Shown here in pieces: positions 31,076-43,500 of a stretch of 64,000 nucleotides of DNA (its first letter is position 1; the number at the start of each line of letters is the position of its first letter). The stretch comes from Siphonodentalium dalli (taxonomy: Eukaryota > Mollusca > Scaphopoda > Gadilida > Siphonodentaliidae): NCBI GenBank assembly GCA_032622095.1, contig CP136062.1, positions 154,812,875-154,876,874 of the forward strand, in the 5' to 3' direction. The position numbers and the translations under genes were made by a program. Under the pieces are notes generated by a model. The model saw only the letters and a program-made list of their open reading frames with translations. It had not been told where the DNA came from and made no database searches.

Positions 31076-32640
31076 CAAGAAAACCATAGTCAGAAATGGT
31101 AACGCCACCAAGATCGTATTATTAGCCATAAATATAAATCATAATATAAAATATATTGGTTACATGAATGGACCGCCTCAGAATTCCGTTAAGATAAGTA
31201 ATTCTTCAAATTATTACAATGAACTACGGCTTATAAATTACTGCAGGTTTCTCATTCGCCACACCAGAATGCTTCTAAATGCGGATCAAAGCTAAGAGTG
31301 CGTGGCACAGCCATTGTTCATAGACATTTTACAGATAGCGAGAATGATGCATGCTGGGAACGAAAGCATCCACAGCAAAGCCATGTGCTTACGGAGGCAT
31401 GCGTTTATTATAGGGGATTTATGGTACGTGGGCCTATAAAACTAATTATAACTTTGTTATCTGTCATAGTTTATGCGTGAAATTTTAAACATATATACCT
31501 GGACATCTACCCCTTCCAGAATGTTGAAAAACATTTTCAGTTGCTCATCGTATTTTTATAGACGAAATAGTCCGAAATTCCAGAAAATTGCGCTAACTGC
31601 TCAATGTTTTAATGTGTTACAAAACGTCTGATAAAAATAGTTCTATCGGGAATATTCACACCATTTTTTTTCAGAGAACATAGTGTAAATATAGTCCTAT
31701 CGGGATATCGTAAAGGAGATTAATTAAACCCCTCAGACTGCCGAAACTGACGACATTAAATTCGCTTTTTCGTGTCCCACGGAAATGAAACTTGTCTGTC
31801 CATTGATCACGTTATTTATTTGACATAGTATTTTTTTCTTCTGTTGTATTTGAACACTTGTTGCACGCGCAGGCTGCACGATCATAATAACTTCAACCGA
31901 TAAGCGCCGACTGATACCCGCGCAACAGTTTGTCTCAAATAAATTGTTATCAAAACGCAGGTTTATGGCCGCGGACATAAGCCGATTAAGTGTAATGTAA
32001 TTTATCCATGAACTTGACTGAAAAATTGTGATTCTATCACCATTAGCCACGAAAATGGGACCTCTAAACAGGCAAGTTTGATTTTCGGGGGACACGAACA
32101 AGCGAATTTATTGTCGGCAGTTTCGGCAGTCTGAGGGTTAATTAATCCCGAATTAAACGGAACTACTTTACGATAGTCCGATAGGACTATGTTTACTCTA
32201 TGCATGTTCTCTGAAAAAATAGTGTGAATATTCCAGATAGAACTCTTTTTATCAGACGTTGTGTAACACCTTAAAACATTGAGCGGTTATAGCGCAAACC
32301 GAAATGTGTTGTCTTGCAAGATATCCCACCGCTTTAGCTAAATTTACCTTCCTACAATATCCATAAAGAGGATCATATATTATATACCCACGGTTTTAAT
32401 TATAGAATATAAAATATATTGGTTTCGCGAATGACCAACTCAGAATTCCGTTAAAATAACAATAACAACCACCACCTATAACGAACCGTTTTACTGGACT
32501 TGGCCTACTGGTCGCGTAGTTCCGACTTTTAAATAAACGGAATTTCCAACTCTATAAATAAAAGCCCCACAATGCATTCGCCCTGTCCACCACGCAATAT
32601 CAAAATCTCAGCAGCTAGATACACCACAGGTGGCGTAATA
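31076..32640. mobile_element. TAACGCCACC-family segment
   Basis: Left end ACCATAGTCAGAAATGGTAACGCCACCAAGATC matches 24336-24375. The right boundary ACAGGTGGCGTAATAA at 32628-32642 is the inverse end of the family. The block ATAAAATATATTGGTT with AATTCCGTTAA appears at both 31150-31195 and 32410-32455. It encloses the hairpin element at 31588-32297. Whether this is one long element or two is unresolved. Confidence 0.45.
31588..32297. mobile_element. 0.7-kb inverted-repeat element
   Basis: Arms of more than 150 bases begin TTGCGCTAACTGCTCAATG and end CATTGAGCGGTTATAGCGCAA. They share AACGTCTGATAAAAA, TAGTTCTATC, AGAGAACATAGTG, TAGTCCTATCGG and CAGACTGCCGAAACTG in inverse order. The loop carries a 122-codon minus-strand open frame (31733-32101) that overlaps the arms and has no recognisable domain. 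No transposase and no clear target duplication are visible. Confidence 0.65.
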
Positions 32641-32699
32641 AATGCTCTTTATTATTTCCATATCAGGAATACAGTAACAAACAAGACAGCAGTAAAATA

Positions 32700-32975
32700 A
32701 ATGGGGACAAAAAGTTAGTGTAATCATGTATGAAATTTCCAACTGTTAAAATTCTTTATAACAGTTGTGACTCCCACCCCCTCAAAATACCTTCATCATT
32801 CGATCCCCGTCCCCATCATAATGGGGACAATAATTACTAGTTGGGATACAAGGCAATGGTAACCATGTATTTTAACCTTTATGTTGTAGTGTAATAATGT
32901 ATGAAATTTCCAACTACATGTGCATTAACTTTTTTTTACAAAAGTTGTGAATCATACACACTCAAAATCTAACTT
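32700..32975. repeat. imperfect tandem duplication
   Basis: ATGTATGAAATTTCCAACT, a TTTACAAAAGTTGTGA/TTATAACAGTTGTGA block and a CCACCCCC tract recur about 170 bases apart (32713-32800 and 32885-32975). Nearby, CTTGGACTGTTGCCAAATTC is repeated at 33065 and 33111. Confidence 0.6.
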
Positions 32976-33715
32976 CCACCCCCACCCCACTACACTGTCC
33001 CTTCCACTTAAAAACATTCTGGAGATCAAGTTGGCCACAGGTGTTCATTTATTATACCCCACGTGTCTTGGACTGTTGCCAAATTCACAGTGCTCCATTA
33101 GAGGGCCTGCTTGGACTGTTGCCAAATTCACAATGTTAACTGCAGAGAGGTTGTATGTTATTGGAGACGTTCTAATATGACAATAGGCTGGCCTAATTAA
33201 CGAACCATGCACAGCTAAATACACACAAGCAACTTTTAATCTTCAAATAGATACAATTGTCGGCCTCCAAAATTCAATATAATTTCTTATATACAAACAA
33301 ACATTGAACTCATACCATTGTTTCACTTAACCAAAATAGCGAATTTCCCCAAAAGAACGCATATAGACTGCGCATGCGCAATTATATTAAAATACCCACA
33401 ATACACTTCACGAGGCTCTCAATGGGTTATAATATTTGTTTTCCAAATTTGTTTTATCTTCAACTAAAAACAAATAGTCTATCGAAATGAAATTCGCCAT
33501 TTTTCTTCAAACAATTTTATTCTTTACAAAATACAAATTATCGGGTTAACATAAAACCATTCAAAAATTGAAACAAACTTAAATAATAAATAAATTAAAC
33601 AATAAACTCTTACCATAATTACAGAAAATAAAAGATGGCCGTTACTACAAAAAAAACAGACATGCGCACTCCAATTAAAATTACCCATAATTCAGTTCAC
33701 TACACCAGGGGCTCC

Positions 33716-34270
33716 CAACAGGTTATACAATATTTTCAGGCTATCAGATTATTTATATTTTCGACTTTAAGTTTACAATTTGAGCCTGTCCTCACTCTAT
33801 CGATACGATTTATCATAAACATATTATACACCAGTGGCGTTAACTTTACAACTTCGGCATCTACGTGATTATATCGGTACGATTCAGTAAGGTACAAACA
33901 ATCTCCATAAAATACGCACAATTCAGTTCACTACATGCAGGGGCTCCCAATAGGTTATTCCCATTTATTATGGGCTCCCAATAGGTTATACAATATTTTC
34001 AGGCTATCAGATTATTTATATTTTCAACAACATATTATTACACCGGTGACTTTAAGTTTACAATTTGAGCCTGTCCTGACTCTATCGATAGGATTTATCA
34101 TATTTTCATAAACGTATTATACACCGCTGACGTTAACTTTACAATTTCGGCATCTACGTGATTATATCGGTACGATTGAGTAAGGTACAAACAATCTCCA
34201 AGAATATATTCGCCCTGTACTCCATGCGACATAAAAAAAACAAATGCTAGTAACACCACACTAGGTGGCG
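33716..34270. repeat. tandem duplication within TAACGCCACC-family sequence
   Basis: The block GGTTATACAATATTTTCAGG...AGTTTACAATTTGAGCCTGT...ATTATACACC...CATCTACGTGATTATATCGG...GGTACAAACAATCTCCA occurs at 33716-33905 and again at 33981-34201, around 270-290 bases apart. Family ends (TACACCAGTGGCGTTAA, TAGGTGGCGTAAT) are present. 32976-33715 has no other assignable feature. Confidence 0.7.
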
Positions 34271-35300
34271 TAATGATGAGAAGTTTTGTGTATTTCGGCT
34301 AGATTGTGTCATGCGAATGACGTAGTCCGGGAGTTGATAGAGAACCCCTGAACCACAATGACTTAACTTCACCTAACTCATTTTATTCCTTATTATGTCC
34401 GTCAACTGTTAAGCAATGTTAACACGAAACAAAGTGGCCGTGTAGATACCAGACAAGATGGCGTCCACCATGGCCGCCGTTTTTCGGACGAGGCACTAAG
34501 TCAGTTTGATGCAAATTATAGCCAGAAAATCTCGCAAATGTATATATATTTTTTAAGCCTGAAGTTTAGTAAAATAGTAGATATTTCAGATATATCCCGA
34601 ACATTAGTCTCTGCTGTTCCGAAAAGGTAGCAAACTTTGACTAATTTGGTTACTAAACATATTCTCATATTCTCACCTTTATGGCGTGTTTCCGATTCTC
34701 AATAATAACACAATTTATGATGCATACGAAGTCAACTCCTTCTCGTGATCATCACATTCCATACTATAATAGAGAGAAAGTATGAAATTCCCTGTCGCTA
34801 ACCATTGGAATTATTTCCCCTGAAATGTTTGTATTGGTTGCCACAAACGCTGTTGCCTATTTTTATGCGTTGATGCTTAACAACAACAGTTAACTAATTG
34901 GTGAGGTACTATAATACAAGTCATTTAATAACGTTTTTTCTTGGCAGTTTGTACGATAAGCGAGTCTGGTTTGCAACTTCCATATATGGTGATGCCTGTA
35001 GTTTTAGTGGAATTCCCGAACACAAGTCATTACAAATATAAACAAACATATTTTAACTTTTGACCAACATGATGTTCTATAACATATCTATCTGCATGAC
35101 TAAAACATGATTACCGATTCGTAAATAAGTATATGTATGTATCCGCACGTCAGCTATCACAAGTTACCTTATTTGTTGTTGCTGGCGTTATTTTTCATTG
35201 TGTTATATTCCGAAATTAGTTAGCGATAGCACTGATCGCCATGCAAAGTCTCTTCGAGATGCCGCTCGCGCATTTTTGGAAGAAAACAATTGGATTTTTT
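34271..35300. other. no assignable feature
   Basis: No repeat matches within the window and no exon-like frame. Confidence 0.45.
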
Positions 35301-35452
35301 GCTAGGCCGCCAAATATTCGATGTGGTGAAAAACAACAGATTTCAAAAACCAAAGGCTGATAACTCTGATCTTTGATGGGTGTGTTCCGCGACTCAAATG
35401 AAATTTGTTTTTACCCCGAAGCCGACGAAATAGTAATTTAGGGGCGTTAAAT
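35301..35452. repeat. dispersed repeat, copy of 5467-5630
   Basis: Begins GCTAGGCCGCCAAATATTC and follows the first copy through AACAGATTTCAAAAA and GAAATAGTAATTTAGG. Confidence 0.6.
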
Positions 35453-35572
35453 CTTTACGCATAATTTCAGACTTAAAATGGCCACTGGATTTTAATTTCC
35501 ACGTTCCTGTTGTCAGAGAGGTTCTGTTTGCACCCCTTGCCATGTAATTTTCACCTGGTACCCTAGGCTTTC

Positions 35573-35915
35573 CAAGTAACGGAAACTGACATGGCTCATT
35601 CGAGCTCTGAAATTTGTCTGCGTAATTTGGAAAGAGGTATTAGAGAGGTTGACCGATGCGTGAAATATTGATATACCGGCTTCCTATTATCTTCCCATAG
35701 CCACAGCCATTTTCCAGCCGTTTTCAATTTTTCGCACAGAAGTGAAACAAACGCTCTTTATTTATACCATATCAGGAATATACTAATACGGAACGCTCTT
35801 TTCTGTTCCATGCCGTGGATGTGGCTGTTGTTTGTTTGGGACCCAAACACAATGTTCAATGTTGTATTTTGTATTACTTCAATGTGTCTTTCTGTGACAT
35901 ATGATGTTCGTTAAA
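35573..35915. repeat. dispersed repeat, copy of 47290-47530
   Basis: Shares a GACATGGCTC block followed by CGTAATTTG, GGAACGCTCTTTTCTRTTCC, ATGCCGTG, CCAAACAC and ACTTCAATG with 47300-47525. The middle part also matches 22720-22900. The open frame at 36272-36583 downstream has no domain and no splice context. Confidence 0.65.
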
Positions 35916-36642
35916 TGGTAGTTTATATATTTATCGACCTATTTCAATACCGGCCAAAATTCAAAAGCGAATATCTTTAGGTGTATCATTTTGGAGCGCA
36001 AATCGTCATTTGGCTTTAACGCTAAATATATATGGGTTCAACTATAAAAACTGTTCTAGTCTGAATTTTCCAACTGATGTTGTGAAGGGCATGGCATTTA
36101 TAATTCCCCGACCCATACCTCCGTGTCATCAAGTCCCTGTCTGCTCTACATCCATCAGTTGAACAGGGAACATTGATCGTTTGCTTCAACTGAATCCAAC
36201 ATTTGCCACACTCGCTGTTAAATTCCCAGGAACAACATTGATTGTTGAAAGTAGTTGTTTACTAAAAGCTTTTGTCCCAAGATCGCGTGGCCTCATGTAA
36301 TATTAATTTATTTTCACTGAAATTACGCCCTATGAATCGTAACGGGAAAATCGCATACCTTTGTTCGTTGATTGGCCGCCAGAATAGAGTATATATTGAC
36401 AAAACATTTGAACGGATGCTGTATCACCATTGTGTACCTATTAATTTCTCACTCGTGTCTAATCCGACATTACTTCGACGTAACCCAGCTAGAGTAGTGA
36501 AATCGGTTGGGACAATGGTGTTTTACGTCGTAGCCCCTGGTCAAGTGGTCCTGTTAATGTGCCATGATGCTGCTGAGTCCTGATATTGTTATGATGATGT
36601 TAGGGCAAACTAATTCTGTTAAGAAAAAGTACCGTTATTTTC

Positions 36643-36855
36643 TTCTAAAGTTGTCATTTTCGAGGTGTTCAGATAATCTTAACATATCCAAGCAAAGCCA
36701 TTATATGTATCAAACATTCAAAAACTGGTTGTATTAGTTGTTTTGAGACACCAGCGCAGCCATTCTTAATTTTTTCAAAAAAATATCTATGTTGCTCTGC
36801 CTTTTTGTCACATTGCTCGGATTAGCCAAACAACGCGAAAATGACAACTTTAGAA
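36643..36855. mobile_element. small inverted-repeat element
   Basis: A perfect 20-base inverted repeat, TTCTAAAGTTGTCATTTTCG (36643-36662) and its complement (36836-36855), has 173 bases between. A GTACCG/CGGTAC pair just outside may extend the ends. Probably a MITE. Confidence 0.5.
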
Positions 36856-37085
36856 ACACATAACAGCATTTCTTCGTACCGTCATCAGTTTGCCATTCCA
36901 GCATCATAGCAATTCAGCAGGACCACCAGCAATCATAGCACTTTAGCAGGACCACTTGACCTGGTTGGTATATATGTTTCTCTATGTCGGGGTTTAGTAT
37001 TGTTGACCCGTTCACCTAAAATCCACAACAACTGTAATAAAATGTCACAATTGTGACAGTAAACATCTATATCTATATTTGCGAA

Positions 37086-40000
37086 TGTCTGTCTGTCTGT
37101 CTGTGTTCTATAGAAATTCACAGGGGACTATCTGGATGATACCAAAGGGGTCTACTAGGGGTAACTTTTTACGAAAAAAATAATGGTGGGGTTAGAATTT
37201 TCTAAAGTGACGCCGTTGTTGTCAGGGTCAGAAATTGGGGAGGGGCAGATTTTTTTTTTGTCGCCGATTACCACGAAACTTACATATAATCATCCCCATG
37301 ATATGAAGAATCTAATGGTGTGGTTTAAATATGTCAAAAGTGGCGTCGTTCGAGTCAGGGATGCACGGACGGGAGAGGGGCACCAAAATTGATAAAACTA
37401 ATTTTAGCGCCGATTTTCACCAAATTGATATATATTCTTCTTCATGATACAGGGAATCTAATTGTGCGATGACAGATGGAGGGGGGGGGGGGGGGGGGTG
37501 GGCACTAAATTTGATAAGAATGGGTTTAGTCTCCGATTGCCACCACACTTATACAAAAACATTCCAATGGTATGAGGAGTCTAATGGTGTGGCTTAAATA
37601 TGCCAAATATGGCCTCATTCGAGTCAGGGGTGCACTGAAAGGGAGAGGGGCACCAAAATCTATACACAATATTTTAGCGCCAATTTCCACCAAATTGATA
37701 CACGTTCTTATCCATGATACGAGGAATCTAATCGTGTGATTTAAAGACGCCATATTGGTGCTGCTTGGGTGAGAGATGGGGAGGGGGAGGGGTGTTTACC
37801 AAATTTGACAAAAATTGTTTAGTCGCCGCCTAGCACCAAACTTATATTCATCTCCATGATATCAGGAGTGTAATTGTGTGGTTTAAGGATGTCACAAGTG
37901 GGGCCATTCGAGTCAGTGGTGTATAGAGGCGAGTGGGGGACACACAAAAATTATAACAATATGTTTAGCGCCGATTTCCACCAGATTGATACATATTCTT
38001 CTCCGTGATACGAGGAATCTTATCGTGTGGTTTAGATACACCAAATTGGTGCACTCTGGGTGAGAGATATGGGGACCTTAAATTTGATACGAATTTGTAT
38101 ACTCGCCAATTTTCACCAATTTTATTTTTATGCATCTCTAATCTCTAATGAGTCTAAGTGTGTGGTTTAACGGTGACAAAAGTGGCGCCGATTGAGTCCG
38201 AAATAGGGACGGGAGGGTCACCAAAACTGATAAAAAATATTTTTAGTACGAAATACCATCAAATTCAGACACGTTCTTCTCAAATGAACCGAGAAATCAA
38301 ATCGTGCTGTCTGTCTTTCTGTCTCTGTATGCGTTCTATATATAACTTCACGGGGTACAATCCAGATAGCACCAAGGCGTTCTAAAAGGGGTAAATTTTT
38401 ACGAGGAAGATAATGGCGCGGTTAAAATTTTCTAAAGTGACGCTGTTGGTGTCAGAGGAAGAAAAGGGGGAGTTCGGCAAAATTAAAAAAATACGGTGAA
38501 ATAGTTTTGTCGCCGATTTCCACCAAACGCATACATAATCACCTCTGCGATATGGCGCTGTTCGAGTCAGCGTTGCAGGGGGCATCAACAATTGATTTAA
38601 TAAACTATTTTTAGCGCAGATTTCCACCAAATTGATATATTATTCTTCTCTATGATACGAGGAATATAATCGTGTGATTTAAAGTAGCCAAATTGCTGCC
38701 GTTTGGGTGAGAGATGGGGGGGGGGGGGGTCATAACTATTCTAATAATTTGTTTAGTTGCTGATTATCACCAAACCTATATATACTCATCTCGAGTATAT
38801 CATGCTTCCATGAGTCTAATGGACGTGGTTAAATATGTCTAAAGTGGCGCCGTTAAAGTCATGCATGAGGATGGCAGTTGCACCAAAGCTGATACAAATA
38901 TATTTAGCACTAATTTTCACCAAATTCATACACGTTCTTCTCTAATGATACGATGAATTAAATCACATTTGATGTCGCTTGGGTCACGGATGGCGAGAGG
39001 TAAGATTGCTATTCGCCGATATCAACCTATAAGTTATATATAGTCACCAGGCCTTCGCCATATCATTTTAAGGAGTTTTGGGCGTTCAAAGTTCACAATC
39101 TCGACAAATGGTGAACCATTTAAGTCACTTGAAAAACTGTCATATTTATATGGGGATAGCAATCAGGGCATTCACATAATGAGCTAGCAAAAGAGATACA
39201 TAGAAGAAGTATTAAAAGTGTATTTATCATTCTATTTAAGAGATACATATATTCTTGCAAACTGAGAGACCTCGAACCGTCAGAGGATTGCATATATATT
39301 ATAACTCAATTGAGTCTGTTCAATTCAATATAGTTTCCACAAAAAGGTTACAATTTGTCAAGAGATATGGAAATGTATCGAAATCCTGTTCAAAAATAGT
39401 AGTTAGTGTTTTCTTCTGATATAAAAGAAAATGCAGTCAGTAGCACATGACTTTTCAGGATCGTCCAATACTGACATCTGACAAGGGTATATCTGCCCGA
39501 TACAGCAGAATTTTAGAACAGACTCATCGACTGACTTAAGCAACTCAAAATCTCGCTCTGTGTCTGGCACATGTAGCTGATATACTTTCGCAGCAACATT
39601 TCTTTTAAACTGAGAATATTTAGCCAATATATAACACCCTGAACAGAGGAGCACCTGGAAAGTTCTTTAAAACATCTGTATCTTCATGGAGATATGATAG
39701 CCAGGTGTCCTCAATATATTAGTCCAACCCACTAGATTGATTGATACATCTCTATATGTAAAACCCAATTGTCGTCTTTTATTTTTGCGAACTAATGTGT
39801 TTATGATGATCATGTATCATATTATAACGTCTGAAGTATACACCGTTGTAAATAAATATGGAACGGATTAATCACGATAAACAAAATGAAAATCGACAAG
39901 ATGAGCCACTATACTTATATTCCATGACTGTGTAAGAATAATGTTTTGTGATGCTATTTGAATATACAATTTATGAGAATACGTATAACACTTTGAGCAA

Positions 40001-40095
40001 GAGTATTCTATATTCCCAACAAATATTCACAGCATGCAGAGGGTTTCACATCACTTTAACCTGGGCAACGCCGGGTAACCCTGCTAGTTCCATAT
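37086..40095 (-). mobile_element. probable non-LTR/Penelope-type retroelement remnant, minus strand
   Basis: On the minus strand the 5' side starts ACTAGCAGGGTTACCCGGCG then TTGCCCAGG. The 3' side ends in CAGACAGACAGACAGACATTCG. The pairing of a CCCGRC/CCCGGCG head with an (ACAG)n tail is also seen at 56993-57412, on the other strand. Between them, 37150-39000 is a degenerate tandem array of roughly 115-130 bases (CACCAAATTGATACAYATTC, TGATACGAGGAATCTAATCG, CACCAAAATTGATAAAA), itself duplicated as a higher-order unit restarting at 38309. No reverse transcriptase frame survives. The class assignment is an inference. Confidence 0.4.
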
Positions 40096-40550
40096 AAAAT
40101 ACTATATTTGTTCACAACTCCACAACTGAATATAGTAGTGTATTGTATCACAATTTTTACATAGATACGAACTCATTTGACTTCGAGAAGTGACGTTGTG
40201 AATGGAATGAAGAGAATTCTTACAATATAATTTATTTTCATTTATTGAGCCTCATTTAAACAATTGAAATATTTTGCTCATAGCAATAACATATAATTTC
40301 AAAACCTGAAAAATGACGAGTCTAGAGACTAGATGTATATATGAGGTTCTTTGGGTGACATCTAGATGCGAGCTGTCCATTTTTTCTCTCTCCGAAATTC
40401 GTTATAAACATAGCCGCCTGCAGCCATCTTGGATTTCACATTCGAATCCACCGGCATACGCTGCAACCCACATTTATTGGAGGAATGTTTGAAATGAAAA
40501 TAATTTCACTTACACAATACAATCCCTTTACTAAAACTTTTTGGCATACA

Positions 40551-43500
40551 TAGTGGGGGGGATAGTTGCAAAATCGTTCACTTTGTGATAGAAGCGCCAA
40601 ACTTTCAGAGTTTGTTAAGTAGTTGGTGAGTATCACTAAACTGGCTGGTTCCAGATTTTGGAGGTCACCTTGACCTTCAATTTGACCTTGACCTTTTTGA
40701 AAATCTCAGTTTTTGGGTTGGGTGGTTTATGCCATCCTCTTCTTGTGAAAATCGCATCTTCTCACAGTTTTCTCAATACAGTTATAGTTGGGAGGTGACT
40801 ACGGTTCATTTGGGCCAAAACATATCTAAATTTTCATAAGATGGCCGCCAATATGGCCGCCGGAAGTTGAAAATGTGACAATTTTTCACAAATATCTTCT
40901 AGTTCAATTCATGCTGTTTGGAACTGGTTGAGTAATGCAACTTTATTTTGTGTTTTGTATATTAACCGATCATTGGAGCAATTCAATATGCAATTATTGT
41001 GGTCCTAGCCCCTTCCGATCCCTCAAAACTTCGATTTTACAGGATGCGGTATAAAATTTCACAAAAAATCACAATTGGGAATCTAGTCATATTTCAACAA
41101 GAAATGAACATAACTTTGTAATGTAAGTGAGGCATATCATTACCTATGAATATTCCAAATCACTGGAACCAAAATTCTTACTTTGGCTCAAAATGGCTGC
41201 CAATATGGCCGCCAAAATATGGAAAATGGTAAATATTACACCAGCGTCTCCTGCAATCATTTGCAAGTTGTGGTTGATGTATAAAATTGGCAATTATGCA
41301 TTCTATACATTGAATACTAACATGTCTGATGCACCATGGTTAATTGTTACTATTGTCACCACTGACATCGTCAAAAATATTGGACTTTTCTCTCAAAAAC
41401 TTGACATAAATATTGGCAAAAATTCACTTTTCAGGTTTGGACCATTTTTTCAGGTAAAATGTAACTATCTTTGGATTGAAAGGTTTTTATTGTTTTGGTC
41501 TATCTTAAATGTGTCTCACTACGGTGTTTATAGACCAAATTGCTCAAGATGGCTTCCAAAATGGCAACCAAATTTGTAAAATGTTAATTTTTTACATATA
41601 TCCCGAACATTCTCTGCATTATCCGAAAATGTAGCAAAATGTGACTCACTTGGTTATTATACGTGTTAGTTAATTAACTGACAACTAAATGTTCTATTCT
41701 GGTTGTCCCACTTCCGTATGGGGCAAAATAAATTCATTTTAAAGTATGTAATTTTGCCGAGCACCTCTTTTGTGATTTTGGCCATAGTTATTGAAAGGAA
41801 ATGGGCAGAACTTTGAGACAGAATTGAGATGGACCATAATATTTGGCTATTCTGGTCCATTATGCTAAGAAAATGTCAACTGAATACAGTGTGGATGCCA
41901 AGATCGTAGCCAGGGAGTTACTCTATGATCATACGTGAGGTGAATAGGTATACAGTGAGTTATTGTATGTCATGACTTATGTGAATAGGTATACAATGAG
42001 TGACTATATGGTTATGAGTGGGTTGTCCATTGTAAGATATATGTATACAAGGAGATGTCATGGTCAGGTGTGAGGTGAATCGGTATGCATGGAGTGACTG
42101 TATAGTGTATGATTGTGTATATCCAGGTGTGCCTGTATGGGCATTGGTGTGGTGTATGGATATAGCTACATGGTCATCTATGTGTTGATTATGAATATAT
42201 GGAGTGACTCTAAGGGCATGGGTGTGATGTACATGTGTTGTCTGTATGATCATAAATGGGTGTTTTGGTAAATAGTGTGTGATTTGATGGTTACGGGTAA
42301 TGTGTATAGGTATACATGGAATGACTGTACGGACATGATTGAATATGATTACCTGGAGTAAGCTTGGTGGACATTGTCGAGTGTGTGAGTATATAGGGAG
42401 CGTCTTTGTGGTAACGGGTGGGATGCATATTTATATATCTTATGGATGTATTATCATTGGTTGGTGTATAGGGATTAGCTCTATTATCATAGATGGCATG
42501 TATGATTATACAGTGAATTGCTGAATTGTCATGTGTGAGGTGTATATGCAAGTATGGATTGTTTGGGTGGTTGTGTGTATATCTGGAAGGGCTGAATGGC
42601 CATTAGTGAGGTTTACTTGTATGCTTGGAGTGAATCTATGGTCTAGGGTGGGCTGTATATGTATATTGAGTGGTTATATGACTATGTGTGTCGATATAGG
42701 TATACAGGTAGTGAATGTATGGTCAATGGTGAGATGAGTACATGTATGTATACAAGTAGTGACAGTATGGTCATAAATATAATGGACATCTATACAGGGG
42801 GTGACTATTAAAATGGTCATGTGTCAGGCGTATGAGTATACCTGGTGTTCCTGTTTGGTGACTCGTGGCGGTATGGTCATGTGTAGGTTATATCAGTATA
42901 CACATGTGTTGCTTTTTGTCATGGGCAAGGGATATGTGTATATAGCAAGTGGCTATATGGTAATGGATAAAGTGCATATGCATACATGGAGTGACTATAC
43001 TGACATGGCTGGGATGTATTAGTATATATTGAGTGACTATGCGGCTATGGTGTGACAAATAGGGATACAGGGAGTGACATGGCCAATGTTGAGGTGGATA
43101 TGTATGCAAGGATTGACCATGGTCGTGTATGAATGTTTTGAATAGGTACACACGATGTGACTATATGGCCATAGGTCAGGTACCATTGGTGAAGGTATGT
43201 GTATGAAGCGAATGGCTATATGGCCATTGGTGAGGTGCATATGTATACCCAGAGTGACTTTATGGTCATTGTTGATGTATATATTGATTGTCTATTTGAC
43301 CACGTGTTTGGAGAATATGTATACAGGGGATGACCTTATGGCCAATGATGAACTGAATGGGTATACAAGGAATGACTATATAGTTATCGGTCATGTTTAG
43401 AAGTATCCCCGGTGTGCCTGTATCGTGACGCATGGCTGTAAGGTCACCCGTGGTCATGGGTCAGGTGTACATTTATACAGTGGGTCACTATATTGTTATG

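Noticed and set aside
31733-32101. 122-codon minus-strand ORF
   Set aside because: Occupies the loop and inner arms of an inverted-repeat element; no domain or splice context. Kept only as a low-interest finding.
36272-36583. 103-codon plus-strand ORF
   Set aside because: No domain, no splice-site support, and next to dispersed repeat copies; consistent with chance.
41127-41579. 150-codon ORF starting MRHIITYEYSK
   Set aside because: It lies in the left arm of the foldback; the equivalent sequence in the right arm is interrupted and only shorter pieces stay open. No recognisable domain.
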